A stretch of DNA of 64,000 nt from Artocarpus heterophyllus (Eukaryota > Streptophyta > Magnoliopsida > Rosales > Moraceae): contig CM046351.1 in NCBI GenBank assembly GCA_025403435.1, forward strand, positions 1,461,796-1,525,795, in the 5' to 3' direction. The translations under genes were made by a program, and so were the position numbers. The notes beneath the pieces were generated by a model that worked only from the letters and a program-made list of their open reading frames with translations, made no database searches and had not been told where the DNA came from. Of this stretch, positions 48,678 to 61,025 are shown piece after piece (the stretch's first letter is position 1; each line of letters starts with the position of its first letter).

Positions 48678-49640
48678 GAGCTGTGGATTTTTCACTTGTA
48701 CTTGCTAAGTCATGTAAGGACTAGTTCATTTAACTGATGCCAAAACTGTTTTTCCTGTTAATGTATTTTCCAATTCATAAAATAATATTAACATTCGAGT
48801 TTAATCTGTTTGTGTTGCTAATGCTCAGTGTTTACATCACTCTCGGATTACTGTTGCACTCTCAAGTCTCATTAAATCATAATCATTTGCAGAAAATGTC
48901 AGGTCGCTAAAGTGTTTCTAAGCTGCATTTACAAATATTCTAACTTTCAATGCTGAATCTGGCACTGCACATCGTCTTTTGCAAACAAAACAGTGGATAA
49001 GAAAAGAATTGATTAGTGGGTAAAGCTCCAAGAAAACAATGTTGAAACAATGGGACGAAGAGATATGTTTCTATTTCTTTTCTGTTCTGGAATTCCGTTA
49101 GTACTATTTAAATGACTGGATTAGCGAGGGCTGCGACTTTTCACTCGTAAAGACTTTTCTGTAATGGAGTCGTGTAATGACTGGATAATAGTTGAGACTT
49201 GAAACAATGCTGTTCTAATGACGTATTTTTCATTTTCAGACTCATCACAACAATTTCAAGTGTTTATATCAATTTTAGACATGTGGGGCACGCACATTGA
49301 ACGGTAATAGTTTGCAGACGTTAATGTTAAATTCATAAAGAGTTGATATGTCGAGTTGAAAATTTCAAAACAATCAAGAATGGCTCAGTTTGTGCACACC
49401 ATTTCTTGCAACCATATTAAGGTAAGAAAAAAGAAAAGAATAAGTTAGAAAAGCTCTAAGAGAGTATGTTAATCAATGAGACGAATTGATAACTTTTTAT
49501 TCATTTTTATGCTGCAATTTACAATAGGAATGTTCTATAAATGGCGTATGAATGGTATGGTTACACTTTAATTTGGTGCAGTAATGACTAGATATATAAA
49601 AAAGAAAAAAAAGCTAGCAAATGCATCTTTTACAAAATTT
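48678..49640. other. Convergent intergenic region
   Basis: Contains the 3' ends of TOP6A (plus) and the PPR gene (minus); AATAAT-type poly(A) signals near 48780. Nothing else recognised. Confidence 0.5.
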
Positions 49641-52600
49641 TCAATTATGTTCGATAACTAACTTTCTAAGGTAATTTTTTCTCTGTAACCAATGCTGCAA
49701 TGATTCCTTTGTGACCCTTAACCTCTGTATAATTACAGGTCTTCTCGTGGAATATTTCATCTCCCTGGAAAAATCATTTGTTCCTAATCTATCTGAGTCC
49801 GCTTGTCTATTCGGTGCGATTTTGAGTCCTATTGAGAGAATCTCAAGCCCCAATTCGTCCTTCAGAAGTTTAGTTATTGCATCTTTCACCTCTAGTTCTT
49901 GTTCGTCTAGAACCACGTCAAGCTTACTGGCTCCTATGATGATAAACATGTCGTCTTTTAACAAATATCCTGTAATCACAAATTATTTTAACTTCATTGT
50001 CAACTGGGTGAAAGATAAATATGCAACAACCACATGAAAGTTATATGATGAAACATGGAGACGGGAAATATGCAAAACCACACCAGAAGTTCGGTTCTGG
50101 GTGCTAGTTTATCTCTCTTGTAACATTCTCACCAGAGTTCTATTTTACATTTAAAATTATCAATAGCAGAAAGTGTTAATGCAAGGCCTTGTGTAAGAAT
50201 CCATTCATACCCATAGAATAATTCTCTTTGACCATTCGGAGGACCGCAAGAACAACAATCCGAGCTTCAACCTGTTAGTGAATTGCTTCAGAAACTTTGA
50301 CGACATAGAAAACTGTCATCTTTGTGCAAAGCATAACAGAACATTACAAGTAAAACGTTAAGCCAAGTCAAGCTTCAAACAAAGATCTCAAAGTCTTGCT
50401 CGGCTTCTAACAATGCTTTTAAAGCTCACCGACCGATTCTAATCACATACCTTTGTAAGCCCTTGAACGTCGACCGTTAGGGTTACAGCAACATGCTTCT
50501 CCAAGTGTTCAGCAACTTTCTCAAGCAGTAAACTTTGAGGTCTTTTTGTGTCTTTCTTGTTCCAGGAATTGAACTCTTCCTGGTTCTGATTGTTGCCTTG
50601 TACTACTCCTTCACACCACTCCTCAATTAATTGCTTGAGATAATAATCATTGGAGTTGTACCTGTGATAAACAAGCTTAATTAGCTGGGTAAATCCCATA
50701 AAAAATAAATAGCAGGGTAAAGATCACATCTAATTAAGGTATTAAAATTGACGCAAAACAGGACAATACTGAAAAAGCCACATAAACACCATAAGCATGG
50801 CCAAGGAGAATTGTGCAAGCATAAAACAGGAAACGGCGGAACGGAAGACATCTTTGTCGTTTTCTTTTGCACAGGAATCATTAAAAAAACAAAAAAAAAC
50901 CATGTTCATCTGATTCAACATGTGCTAACATACCCTGCTCTTCGCATATCCTGATATACTGCGAGGCATTGCTTTACTTCTTGCAGAGAACCATATCTGT
51001 TGCGTGCCCTTAAAAGCGTATTATATGTGACCTTAAGAAGAAACAAAGCGTGAGTGAACCAGAATTCGTTCTTTTTCTCAATTCATAGCAGTCTCGTACT
51101 TGTTAAATTAGATTTGGCTCGCACCAGATTTGGCTGTATCTGGTATCCTTTCATTTCGGCAAATAATTCAAATGCTAGCTCCAAATCTTTGTGTTCCACG
51201 CAAACCTATTAATAAAAGAGCATCATGTGTCAATATCTAGGGAACTGTGATTTAAGATAACACAATGCAGCATCTAGTCATCTACATAATCATATATATC
51301 AGGCACAACCATTAACCTTTATAACGGTTGTATATGTAACCACATCAGGTTCAATCCCAGTTGCACGCATAGTTCTTAAAATCTGCATTGAAATAAAATT
51401 ATTAAGTTACCAGTGAGAACGAAAATTACAGCAAAGAAAATGATAAATAGTAAATTACACCAATCCTTTGATTGAAATACTAGTAGGATCCTTTCCCATG
51501 AAAGGTTTTCAATCCACAATGCTTTCCACGTTCATGCAAGTTCTTTCAGACAGTAGATTGTAATTTGAAAGATCAAGGTTTAAACCGAGCAGCCCGTAGT
51601 TTGTTTAAGCAATGGACAGAGGAGACAAAGATGGGGTGCATATATGAGTTTCTTGTGCTAAGGCCGCACATGATGAATAACACCATTGAACTTGTGCCCA
51701 AATCCAAATGCATGAAGTAGAAGATATGAATTCATTTCATATATCATTCCTAATCCAACCAGCAGGCATAACTTCAACAAGGATAAGAAAAAATAGACGA
51801 TGATGGAACATGCTAAAGGGAAATTGAATTTCAATATCAGGTTTAATCAACAAACTACCTGTATAGCGCCTTCTAAATTGCCCAAGCTTCCACAAATATC
51901 AATCAATATAGACCACGTTATCTGATTAGGAGAAAGGCCTACTGTTTTCATCTCATCTATCAAGGCTTTTGCATGGTAGTAATTTGAACCACAGGCCTTC
52001 ATCAAAATATTGTATGTCGTAGTTGTGGGTGTAAAAGGAAGATCTCTGGCAAAGTCTAAACCATATAAAGTATAAGTAGATGACTGAGAGATGCTAGTAA
52101 CTCCTGTACTTCTATTGCTATCTCTTCTTCCCCCGCCATCTTCTTCAGAAGTTTCTTGGACTCCATTTTTCTTCCAAGACTCGAAAAGACGAAAAGCTCT
52201 GTCATACTGGCAAGCCTCAACACAAGCATGTAGAAGGATATTACAACACTGAGTGTTAGGTTCGCAGCCAGCCAGAAGCATCTCTTCAAATAGTTGGACT
52301 GCCTTATCCACAAGACCGGCATTTGCACAGGCACTGATCAATGATGACCATGTAACCATATTGGGAGTTACACCAGCTGATAGCATGTCTTCTTTGACTT
52401 TTAGAGCCATTTGCCACAATTTTGCACCTGCAAGAACCTGAGAAAGTTGGTGCATTGATTATGGAGCACCTTACCACATGGAAGTTCATGAGTTGGTTAT
52501 AGTTGCTGATATTATCAGCAGAAAAATGCATAAAGATCTATGTCCAAAGATACCTTCACAATAGTGCTGTATGTGAAAACATCCAACTTCAACAATCCTT

Positions 52601-55231
52601 TTGATTCTAGATGCTGTACTTCCTCGTAGATGTCTTGAGCCAAATCAACTCTTCCAGCAAGACAGCATGCTTTCAGAAGAATGTTGTAAGATGCCATATC
52701 TGCTCGGACACCAAGGTTCTGGATGCATGAAATACTTGTGTTATATTATTGGAGTGTTAACTGGATAGCACGGAAAACTTCACACTTTTAGCAAACAATC
52801 ATAAACAATGAACAAAAGATATTTTCAACGGGAAACAAGGAAGAAAAGTTAAGCATGTTCTCTTGATGCTATCATAGAGGAGTTAAAAAAGACAGAAATA
52901 GAAAATTATGATTTTAGCAAATCTCAGTACAAATAAAGCAGTCTATAATGATGTAGAAAAAGCTTCACATTAAACAGTCTCGCATCCACATGAGAGAGAG
53001 AAAGAGAGAGAGAGAGAGTTACTTGCATATCCTTGTACACATTTAATGTGTAGCTTAAGTCATGGGCGTTCACATTCATGAGGCTGTTAAATACGTAAAC
53101 GTTTGGGGTGACTTTCTCATTGAGCAAATCCTGCATTAGAAAATTCAAGAGTGAAGAAAACATCAAAAGTCTACGTCTTAGTTCAGCATCAAGGTCACAG
53201 AAAGAAAAACACCAGTAATGTCTCATAAAATTCACATAGTAAAATTAAAGGCACACGAATTTGAGGTAGGCACATACAGGTAGTGAAAAACCAACACCAC
53301 ATTCGAATTTCCAGATAAGCAAACCAGTTTGAAATAAGGAAATTAATGTGGTAGATACCTCATAAATGTATCTAGATTTCTGGTAGTCATGACAGCGACC
53401 GCAAACATCAATTATTGTGCGATAAAGATACATATTTGTACTGCCAGAGTTTTTCTTTGCTGCATCATATGCTGTTAAAGCAGACAAGAAGTCCCCTTTC
53501 TTCCCAAATTCGTATATTGTGTCACAAAATATAATATGTGCATGTGGTAAAGTACAAGCATACCTGTAACATATAACACATAAAGCATCAACACTAGAAA
53601 AAAAAATAAAGTAGAAATATTTCCCCATAGAAGTTGAATTCTACGTCAGGCCGGAAACAAACATGTCTTGATAAATAGCATCAACTCATTGGATAAAAGC
53701 CAATCATACCTTATGGCCATTTTTGGTTTTCTTTTCTCAACGCAGATCCTGATAACATCAGAAGGCTTTACTAATTCTTTGATTGAAAAACCATAACCTG
53801 AATCAAGTAATCATATGTCACCAAATGCAAAGAATCTCCTATAATAAAATAACCACATATGCACCCATAACTTTTTTTTTTTTTTTTTTAGGAATAAGAA
53901 AAGAGAACTTATATAAATAAGGATTATTACACAAGTGAAGATCTAAGGATAAGATATCCTCAGATATAATACAATAAGAAAACCATTAAAAACTGACGAA
54001 CCCTTAGATTCTTCAAACTAAGGTCTGTGAAAGCAAAAGAAAAAATTTTAAAAGCTTTGTCCCATAAAGATGCCAAGTGTTTCACACTTATACTTATTGG
54101 TTATGCCAAGCAATTAAATTCTATGCTTTGAATGATCAAAATAAATCTTTAGATTGGACCCAAAAAAAAAAAAAAAAAAACAAACAAACAAAGAAACAAA
54201 AAAGAAAAAAAGAAAACCCTTAAAGTCAACAGTTTTAACTTTGATATACTTTCCTTATAAACTGCTTAGAAGACACTTCTCTTCTTATCCATACAGAAAC
54301 AACGAACCTTGTAACAACTAATATTATCAATGCAGCTAACAAGGATAAGTCCTCGAAAATTGAAATCTTTGAATCGAAAAATATGAACTTCACAAAATTC
54401 TAACACAAAATGACCGATTTATGTACTACAAACGATCATAATTATGCCAAAACAAAAAAACTAAACAAAAAATCCGTTATTTTGAGTAGAATATATGAGT
54501 TTACCAAATCCTAATACGAAATCACAGATTTATATAGCATAAATCATATAAATTACAAAAAAAAAAACCATCACTTTGAATAGAAAATGTGATTTTACCA
54601 AATCCTACAACATCAAAATGACGGATTTATATACTACTAACTGAACATAACAGTCACAAAAAAAAAAAAAAAAGGAAAAATTTTTGAACAAAGAGATAGA
54701 GAGAGAGAGAGAAACAAAAAAAGAAAAAGAAAAGAAAAGCATATTACCTGAAAGAACCTCAAAGAGTTCAACGAGTTCTTCCACTTGCTCCCACTTCAAA
54801 ATCCGGCGACATTCCCTGCGAATCAACTCCATAGCCGAGCCATCAAAGATCTCCAACGGAGGAAACCCTAGCTCGTCCAATTTCCCCAAGAGCCTGACGA
54901 AGCTCCTCCGAACCTTCCCGTCGCGCAGGAACGCCGAGATCCCCTTCTCGGCGGCTAGCTCAGCTCGGAGCTTGGACTTGAGCCGCGAGGCGTCGACGCC
55001 GGAGTCGGCAAGGCTCTCGACGAAGACAGAGAGGTGGTCGCGGAGCTTGGTGTCGCTGGCGGCGAAGTGGCGGAGGTGAGGGAGGCCGGAGCGGACGGCG
55101 GATGAGGAGGACAGAGAGAGGGACAGCTTGGAGGAGGATCGGAAATGGTGGTGGCGGTGGTAATGGTAATGGTGATGGGAAGGGTTTGGAGGAGTGGAAA
55201 TGGAGGAGGAAGAAGAGGAGACGACGATCAT
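49641..55231 (-). CDS. Chloroplast PPR protein, At5g02830-like
   Basis: Twelve exons (high to low): 54748-55231, 53710-53797, 53359-53563, 53023-53130, 52554-52718, 51859-52437, 51317-51382, 51125-51205, 50934-51031, 50451-50661, 50211-50271, 49641-49969. They join in frame to 824 aa; Arabidopsis At5g02830 is, from memory, ~850. PPR proteins bind organellar RNA through 35-residue helical repeats. Typical repeat pieces: DMASYNILLKACCLAGRVD, NMVTWSSLISACANAGLVD, TTTYNILMKACGSNYYHA, NQITWSILIDICGSLGNLE, DVVTYTTVIK, NLVTYNTLL. The N-terminus (MIVVSSSSSSISTPP..., Ser/His-rich) fits a plastid transit peptide. The conserved C-terminal tail ends near WLQRK without an E/DYW editing domain. The many introns are unusual for PPR genes but typical of this orthologue group. 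Confidence 0.92.
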
Positions 55232-55317
55232 TTTCTCACCCTCTCGGCCAACCGTTTTTTGGCGCTGATAATGATGACGAACCGTGGAGGTTTTTCATTT
55301 GTGCGTTTTCGGGGGCT

Positions 55318-55660
55318 TAAACGACATGTCGTTTTAGTTCGATGTTTTGCTTTTCCCCTGTACTTTTGGGTGTATGGTGTGCATTTCTCTGTTATGTTAT
55401 ATGGCTTATCCTTTTTTTTTTTTGAGGGAAATTTAAAATTTTGATTTTTCTTTTCTTTTTGGCATTTTCTCGTTTTTGATATTTTCTTTATTTTTTTGCA
55501 TTACTGATGGTGACGAGTTTGGAGGAGTTTATTTTTATTCGTTTCGAGGGGCCTTCAAAGGACACGCCGTTTTGGTTGTATGGTGTATATTTTCTGTTAT
55601 CCCTTGAGCTTCTTTGAACGTAATTGGGAGAGGCCTAAAACGACGTGCCGTTTTACTTGC
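55318..55660. repeat. Scattered AAACGAC-type palindromes upstream of the PPR gene
   Basis: AAACGACATGTCGTTTTAG (55319), AAAGGACACGCCGTTTTGG (55556) and AAAACGACGTGCCGTTTTAC (55637) recur within 340 bp, 90-430 bp upstream of the PPR start codon. Same imperfect palindrome as at 35132-35345. Confidence 0.6.
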
Positions 55661-58600
55661 ATGGGGTAATTTTTTTGTTATGTGATTCTCATTTTCTTAG
55701 GAACTTTAAAAAATTTTACCTCTTTTAAATTTCTTTTTCCAAATTATAACTTTTTGGAATTGCGTTATGCTTCAAGAAGATGGTGTCTTAAAAAGACCAA
55801 CTCTTCCTTTTGTTGTCGTTTTTTTTTTTTTTTCCTCTAGTGGGTTCTATGGAACCATCAAACGCTTGCCATTTTGCTTTGCATGGTGCATCTTTCTTAT
55901 ATACTTTTTTTTAATGATAATAGTAATAGTAATTATCAACCAACAAAATGCCCTTTATGATTCTGCGTTTAACAACTTTAAAAAGCTTCAAACTTCTATA
56001 AGTAGTGTGCATAAGGACATGGTGTCTGGAAAAGTGTACTTTATTTTTTTCTTTATTTTTTACTCCTCATTTCTAGACCTCTCATGAGATTTTCCATTTT
56101 TCTCCATTTTGTTTGGGAACCAAGTTACAATATCAAAGTTTTAGTTGATACAATGTAAAGCATTTATATATTACAATGTAAAGTAAAAATATATTACAGT
56201 GTAAAGCTATCACATGCTAGTTTTTAGTTTCAACTTAATTCACAAATACTCTCAAGGCATTGGTGTTGGTTCTCAAAATGTCAAAGGTTGAAGCATCAAG
56301 GTCAAGGCTCCTATAATTCTTAGGTAGCATACGCAAATTTAAAACGATTATCAAAATCAATGATTCCAAATACAATATGATACCATGATTACATTGCAAT
56401 GAACCACTTTTAGTCTTGTCTCCCATTTTGACGGGTTTTAACTTGTGTTATACGTTGGGTTCTGATGATAATGTGTCATTACTTTATCACATCTTTTGCA
56501 AGATTAATTTAGTGCCATTAAGAAGAGGATAATGTATAAAAAAATGCCTTATATCCCTACGATTTCAATTTTTATACACATTTCTTCATTGTCAAAGGCT
56601 TTTGACAAATTATATCAAAGCTTTTGAATGATTGTAAAATTAGAAAAGCTTTTGCTTGCTTGGTTTAGTCGCACTGTCTTCTCAAATGTTTGGCTGAAAG
56701 CATTGCTATGTTACTAACTTTTGACTTTCACTCAAAATATTGAAATACCATTAAAGAAAATTATTATGTTTCTTTAGATCAAATCCTTGGCACTACTATT
56801 ATTGGAGTATTATCTTTTTTTTCTTGTAAGAAAAAAGCCGTGTTCTCACGTCCGCGCCTAGCGTCTTAAAAGAAATTTATTGAGATCATAGCTGGAACAA
56901 TGAGGAATTCAAATCTATGTTTCCGTCTGTTAACATTCAAAGAGTTCAAGTCACAACAATAGCCTATTGAGAGATAAAATTATAAAAAGCCTCACTACAA
57001 ATGAAAGAAAATAATTTATAAATAATAAGACAAAGAGCCGTAATAGACCATTCTCCTGTTGATGGTGGTTATTGGAGTACTATGTTAATCCAACTGACAA
57101 GCTTTCCATTATTGATTGGAAAAATTGTCCTAACAAAGGAAAATGTCAAAGGAAATTTTTAAGAACGTGTATGGCCTTGGTCATGGTCTATACTTATAAT
57201 TATAGGCTTCAAGACTTGATATACGGTTCTCCAAATTGCTCCAATGGAGATGAAAAAACATCATGGAGTATTGAGTACGGAATGTGGACAGGACACCGAC
57301 ACTTAAGCAAAAAAGTCCAAGCACACCTACGTGTGGTCTACAATTGAGGGAACACAAAGACATGTTAAATGGTCTAGTGTTTGCTAGAGCTCCAGAAGGG
57401 GTCAATCAAAATATGTAGAAAAAAAGAAAAAAAAGTACACAAGTATGTCGCATATGCAAAATGATTCTATACATGTTCATGTATACGTATCATGTATGTA
57501 TATACGGATGTTAGGTTTGTATAAGCACGCCTCTTAATCTTAATACAAGTGGAAACGCGCGTAAGTCAATAAAAGATAATACGAGAAATGATATATTAGA
57601 GTATGAATAATGTGAGGTCTTAAACTGTTAAAACTCACAAATTGGGTTAGATTTGTATATTTTAAGAAGATGTATTATTACGAATTATCTCTTATGGAAG
57701 TGTGGAAACAATATTTTTCAATATGTTATATCATTATGTAACATTATGTTGTTCATCTCAACTCTAGTCCGTTTTGGTTTGCTTTTGGGACTCAAATCAT
57801 CTCTTCGACTTTAACGCCGAATCCACGTCATTTATAACATTTTAAATGTTCTCTAGTTTAAATTTTTCATGTTAGTGACTTGGAAGATTTGACAAATGCT
57901 TTGCTAATTGCCGACAAAAACAGGGCCAATCAAGCAATTAGTTGGTGGATTAGCTTGAGAGTTACTCGTTCCTACTTTCATTGGCTTTTAAAATAGGTTT
58001 CTTTTAAATAACAGCAAGGGTTTGACAATGAATAGAAATCGTTGCTAATAATAAAAACATAATGGACAGGATAAGTCAACAGCACAGTAGATTATCATCT
58101 ATTCAATGTCTCAAAAGGGTGTTCTAAAATGGCATCAGAAACAGGTTAGGATTAGAGACTCTGTTTGATATTAGAAACCCAGATTTTCCCTAATAGCAAA
58201 GCATAGTAGATGCTGTCTTTGTCTTTACGCTTGTTAGGTTGATTAAAGACCATATCCAAACATTTTATTTATTTATTTTGAAAATCATATCCAAACATCT
58301 TAAGGCTATACATTTGAATCAAAAAGAAATTATTGAATAATATCATCTGATGATTTTAGTGGAGTATACTTTGTTGTTGAATTACTAGCAAATTAAAATA
58401 GTGTTATTATTGGATAAGAATCTATCCTTAGGACAAAAATGCGTTTCCCTAGCCAAAAAAAAAGAAAGAAATGGTACTAAAAAGGGATAACTATCGAAAA
58501 ATGTAGTGTAATAATAAGGACGTTTTTGCTTAGATTCCTCTTTTCATCCCTTCAGAGTTTGAATCCTCATAGCCACACTTTGGAGCCTTTGCGCCAATAC

Positions 58601-58980
58601 GCACCGCCTGTGTGTGACAGGTGGACAAATTTAGTTAGATGGACGAAAGGAGTCTAATTCTCCTTTTTTCACTTATTGGTGGTCCCTGAAACTGCTAATA
58701 TTTTAAAAGAGATAGATGCATGAGATGCACTACTGAACCCTTTTTTTTACACAGCAAAAAATAATAATAATAGTAATAATAATAATAATCATAATATCAA
58801 AGTTAAGCCCGTACAAATAATAATAAATGTAAAAAGGTCAAAAACATGTTCTTGCTCTTCTGAATTTGAAGACTATACTTCTAGCCTTTCAAAGACTATA
58901 TTATTCTTCGTGAGTTTGTGTGTGCTTTTCTGAATTTGAAAGACTATGCTTGGTCTTTTGAGGACAATTGCAGCCCATAT
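55661..58980. other. Intergenic, AT-rich, no gene recognised
   Basis: Contains an ATA/TTA-rich background, an (AAT)n tract near 58764-58790, and an ORF at 57072-57347 that I do not recognise. No transposon ends were seen. Confidence 0.4.
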
Positions 58981-58994
58981 ACTTGTTATCTCTT

Positions 58995-59200
58995 TTATTT
59001 AGAGAGACTAGTTCTACATAAGTTAGAATCTATATATATATATATATATAGCATGGGAATTCTCAGAAGAAAGGCCACTCCAATGATGGAGAGAGAATAA
59101 CTGACACCATTAGAGAGAGAGAGAGAGCATGGTTATACATAAGTTGGAATAATCTATATAGAAAATGGGAATTCTCAGAAGAGAAGGCCCCCATTGCAGC
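58995..59200. repeat. Direct duplication of ~80 bp
   Basis: TACATAAGTTAGAATCTATATA...ATGGGAATTCTCAGAAGA (from ~59015) recurs as TACATAAGTTGGAATAATCTATATAG...ATGGGAATTCTCAGAAGA (from ~59136). A (TA)n run lies in the first copy. Confidence 0.65.
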
Positions 59201-59247
59201 TAGAAAACGACAATGCCTTTTCAGTCTCCAAACCACATGAGCTGTTT

Positions 59248-59442
59248 TTAGCCTTCAGAGCTAAAATATTCCTCTGTGGTTACCTTCTTCCCTCGCAGTA
59301 CTTTTCCAACTCCTGCGGCTATTGTGACCACCATCTTCACAAGACTTGTCATTATCCTGACTTTGATCCGGCCTCTCCTCGGTGGAAGCCTAACCTTCGT
59401 CTGTCCTTTTCCGGACTCGGTTCTCTCAATGAATTCAGCCAT
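59248..59442 (-). CDS. Small basic plant protein, 64 aa, unknown function
   Basis: ATG at 59442, stop at 59248. The sequence MAEFIERTESGKGQ leads into LPPRRGRIKVRI, then a hydrophobic, probably helical stretch (MTSLVKMVVTIAAGVGKVL, ~31-49), then a charged tail (RGKKVTTEEYFSSEG). PPRRGxIKxRI followed by a hydrophobic helix recalls a family of short, uncharacterised plant proteins; I cannot give it a name. A TATA box (TATATAAATA on minus, 59569-59578) lies ~130 bp upstream of the ATG, a normal plant promoter spacing. No intron. The overlapping plus-strand ORFs are shadows. Confidence 0.6.
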   Translation of the reverse strand: MAEFIERTESGKGQTKVRLPPRRGRIKVRIMTSLVKMVVTIAAGVGKVLRGKKVTTEEYFSSEG

Positions 59443-59568
59443 TGATTCAGTGCATGAAAAGAGAAGAATCTGCAACAAGTTTATCTCCAAGAAAAAGAGG
59501 AGAGAAAAACAATCTGTGGGACAATCTGTGTTTGTGAAGAACGTGCGTGTAAAGGGAGACTAGAGGGG

Positions 59569-59578
59569 TATTTATATA
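59569..59578 (-). promoter_or_regulatory. TATA box of the 64-aa gene
   Basis: TATATAAATA on the minus strand, about 127 bp upstream of the ATG at 59442. Confidence 0.5.
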
Positions 59579-59599
59579 TTAGCTGTGGGACAATCTGTG

Positions 59600-61025
59600 T
59601 TGGTTAAGTTACAAGTGCTCAAGAAACAACTTTTCCCACTTAGACCCTCGGTCCGTATGAGAAAACTGATATCATTATTATTGGTGATTTATCACCACAC
59701 ATATATCAATAAAAAAGAACCGTAACTTGACAAAAAGTTAAAACATTAGGGTTCGTATGAACATATTACCGTACTAGTTTATTGGCACACGTATACCAAT
59801 TGCATCACCAATGGTGATAAAATAGCATTTTTCTTCTTACAATATCTACTTTTCTGCCCCAAGTACCTTATAAAACGTTCCAACCATGCAGTGCAAGGCT
59901 GCAAGCAAGGGGTCCACCACTCACATGCAATGATATCAATGGAATCCTATCAATCCAAAATGATGTTATCTAATTCAGCATAGCACTTCACAATCTGACA
60001 CTTCAAAGTGATTAAGCTGTTGGTGTAAGCAGACCGTGCAACGGTGTACATATTTCGATTAAACTAATCGAGATTTAATCAAGTAATTCTCTCAACAAGA
60101 AGAGCGTTGGTTCAAAATTTGACACTTTTAAATGATAAAGTTGATGTAAGCAGACTATTTGTGCCTCAATCATCCTTAATTACGTAAAGACTCCAACAAA
60201 AAGAAAAGAACAAGAACAAGATCAAGATCAAAAAAATATAATCTCATGAACTTTTTAGCTTTTGGGTCCAATCTAAGATGAGAAAATTAGGCAAAAAAAA
60301 TTGTAATAATAAGAGGTACAACTGTTCTGATGGCTCCTTAAGACTTGTATAGCAAAGGGAAGTCAAGGTCTATGCTTTACATTGACCCGACAAGCTCCAA
60401 AACTCTTTGCTATGGCAGAATATAGTGATTTTATTGTCTCCCTGTGAAAAGGACTTGGAGAACACTTGAAGGTATAAAAGCAGACATTTTGGCACAGATG
60501 TCTTCTTCTAGTGAAGGGCAAAACAAAAGTGGAAACAGCACATTAGATAAAAAGGTTCAATATTTTAGCATGTAAAAGTACAGCGCTAAACGCACCATTT
60601 AACTAAGGAAGCACAAGTAACATAAAAAGAAATAAAAGGGTCACTTTGAATAGAAATTTAAAATGGACAACATACTTAGTGGCAAACTTCTTGATGGATG
60701 CCTGGCTTTTAGCAATTTCTCCCCTCTCAGATGAACCTTAAGACATAATTATCAAGAGGCGAACCCCGGTGCGGACCACTAATCTGGCATCGTTGCTTCT
60801 CGGCAGCTTGGGCTTGCTACAAACTCTCTCACATCCTCCTCCTCCTCCTCAGCATCTCAGAATGATCATCAGCTGTTTCTTGCTGCTCTTTGCATATTGC
60901 TTCTTACCTTATCAATAGCCAATGAACAGTAATCCCCATAATATGTGGACAATGTTTTTCATGGTGAAGCCAATATCTATAAAAGAAAATAATAAGACGT
61001 TTAATGATAAGTTTAATATATTAGA
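59600..61025. other. Intergenic, no gene recognised
   Basis: No ORF of note on either strand. A GC-richer patch (60720-60860, with a CCT/AGG run) could be transcribed but has no coding frame. Confidence 0.4.

Noticed and set aside
54605..54747. C-terminal extension of the first PPR exon ORF (NMLFFSFSFF...)
   Set aside because: Reads into the intron after the GTAATA donor; the family continues with the exon at 53710-53797.
57072..57347. 91-aa ORF in the intergenic region
   Set aside because: No recognised family, ordinary AT-rich codon usage, no promoter or splice context; not enough to call a gene.
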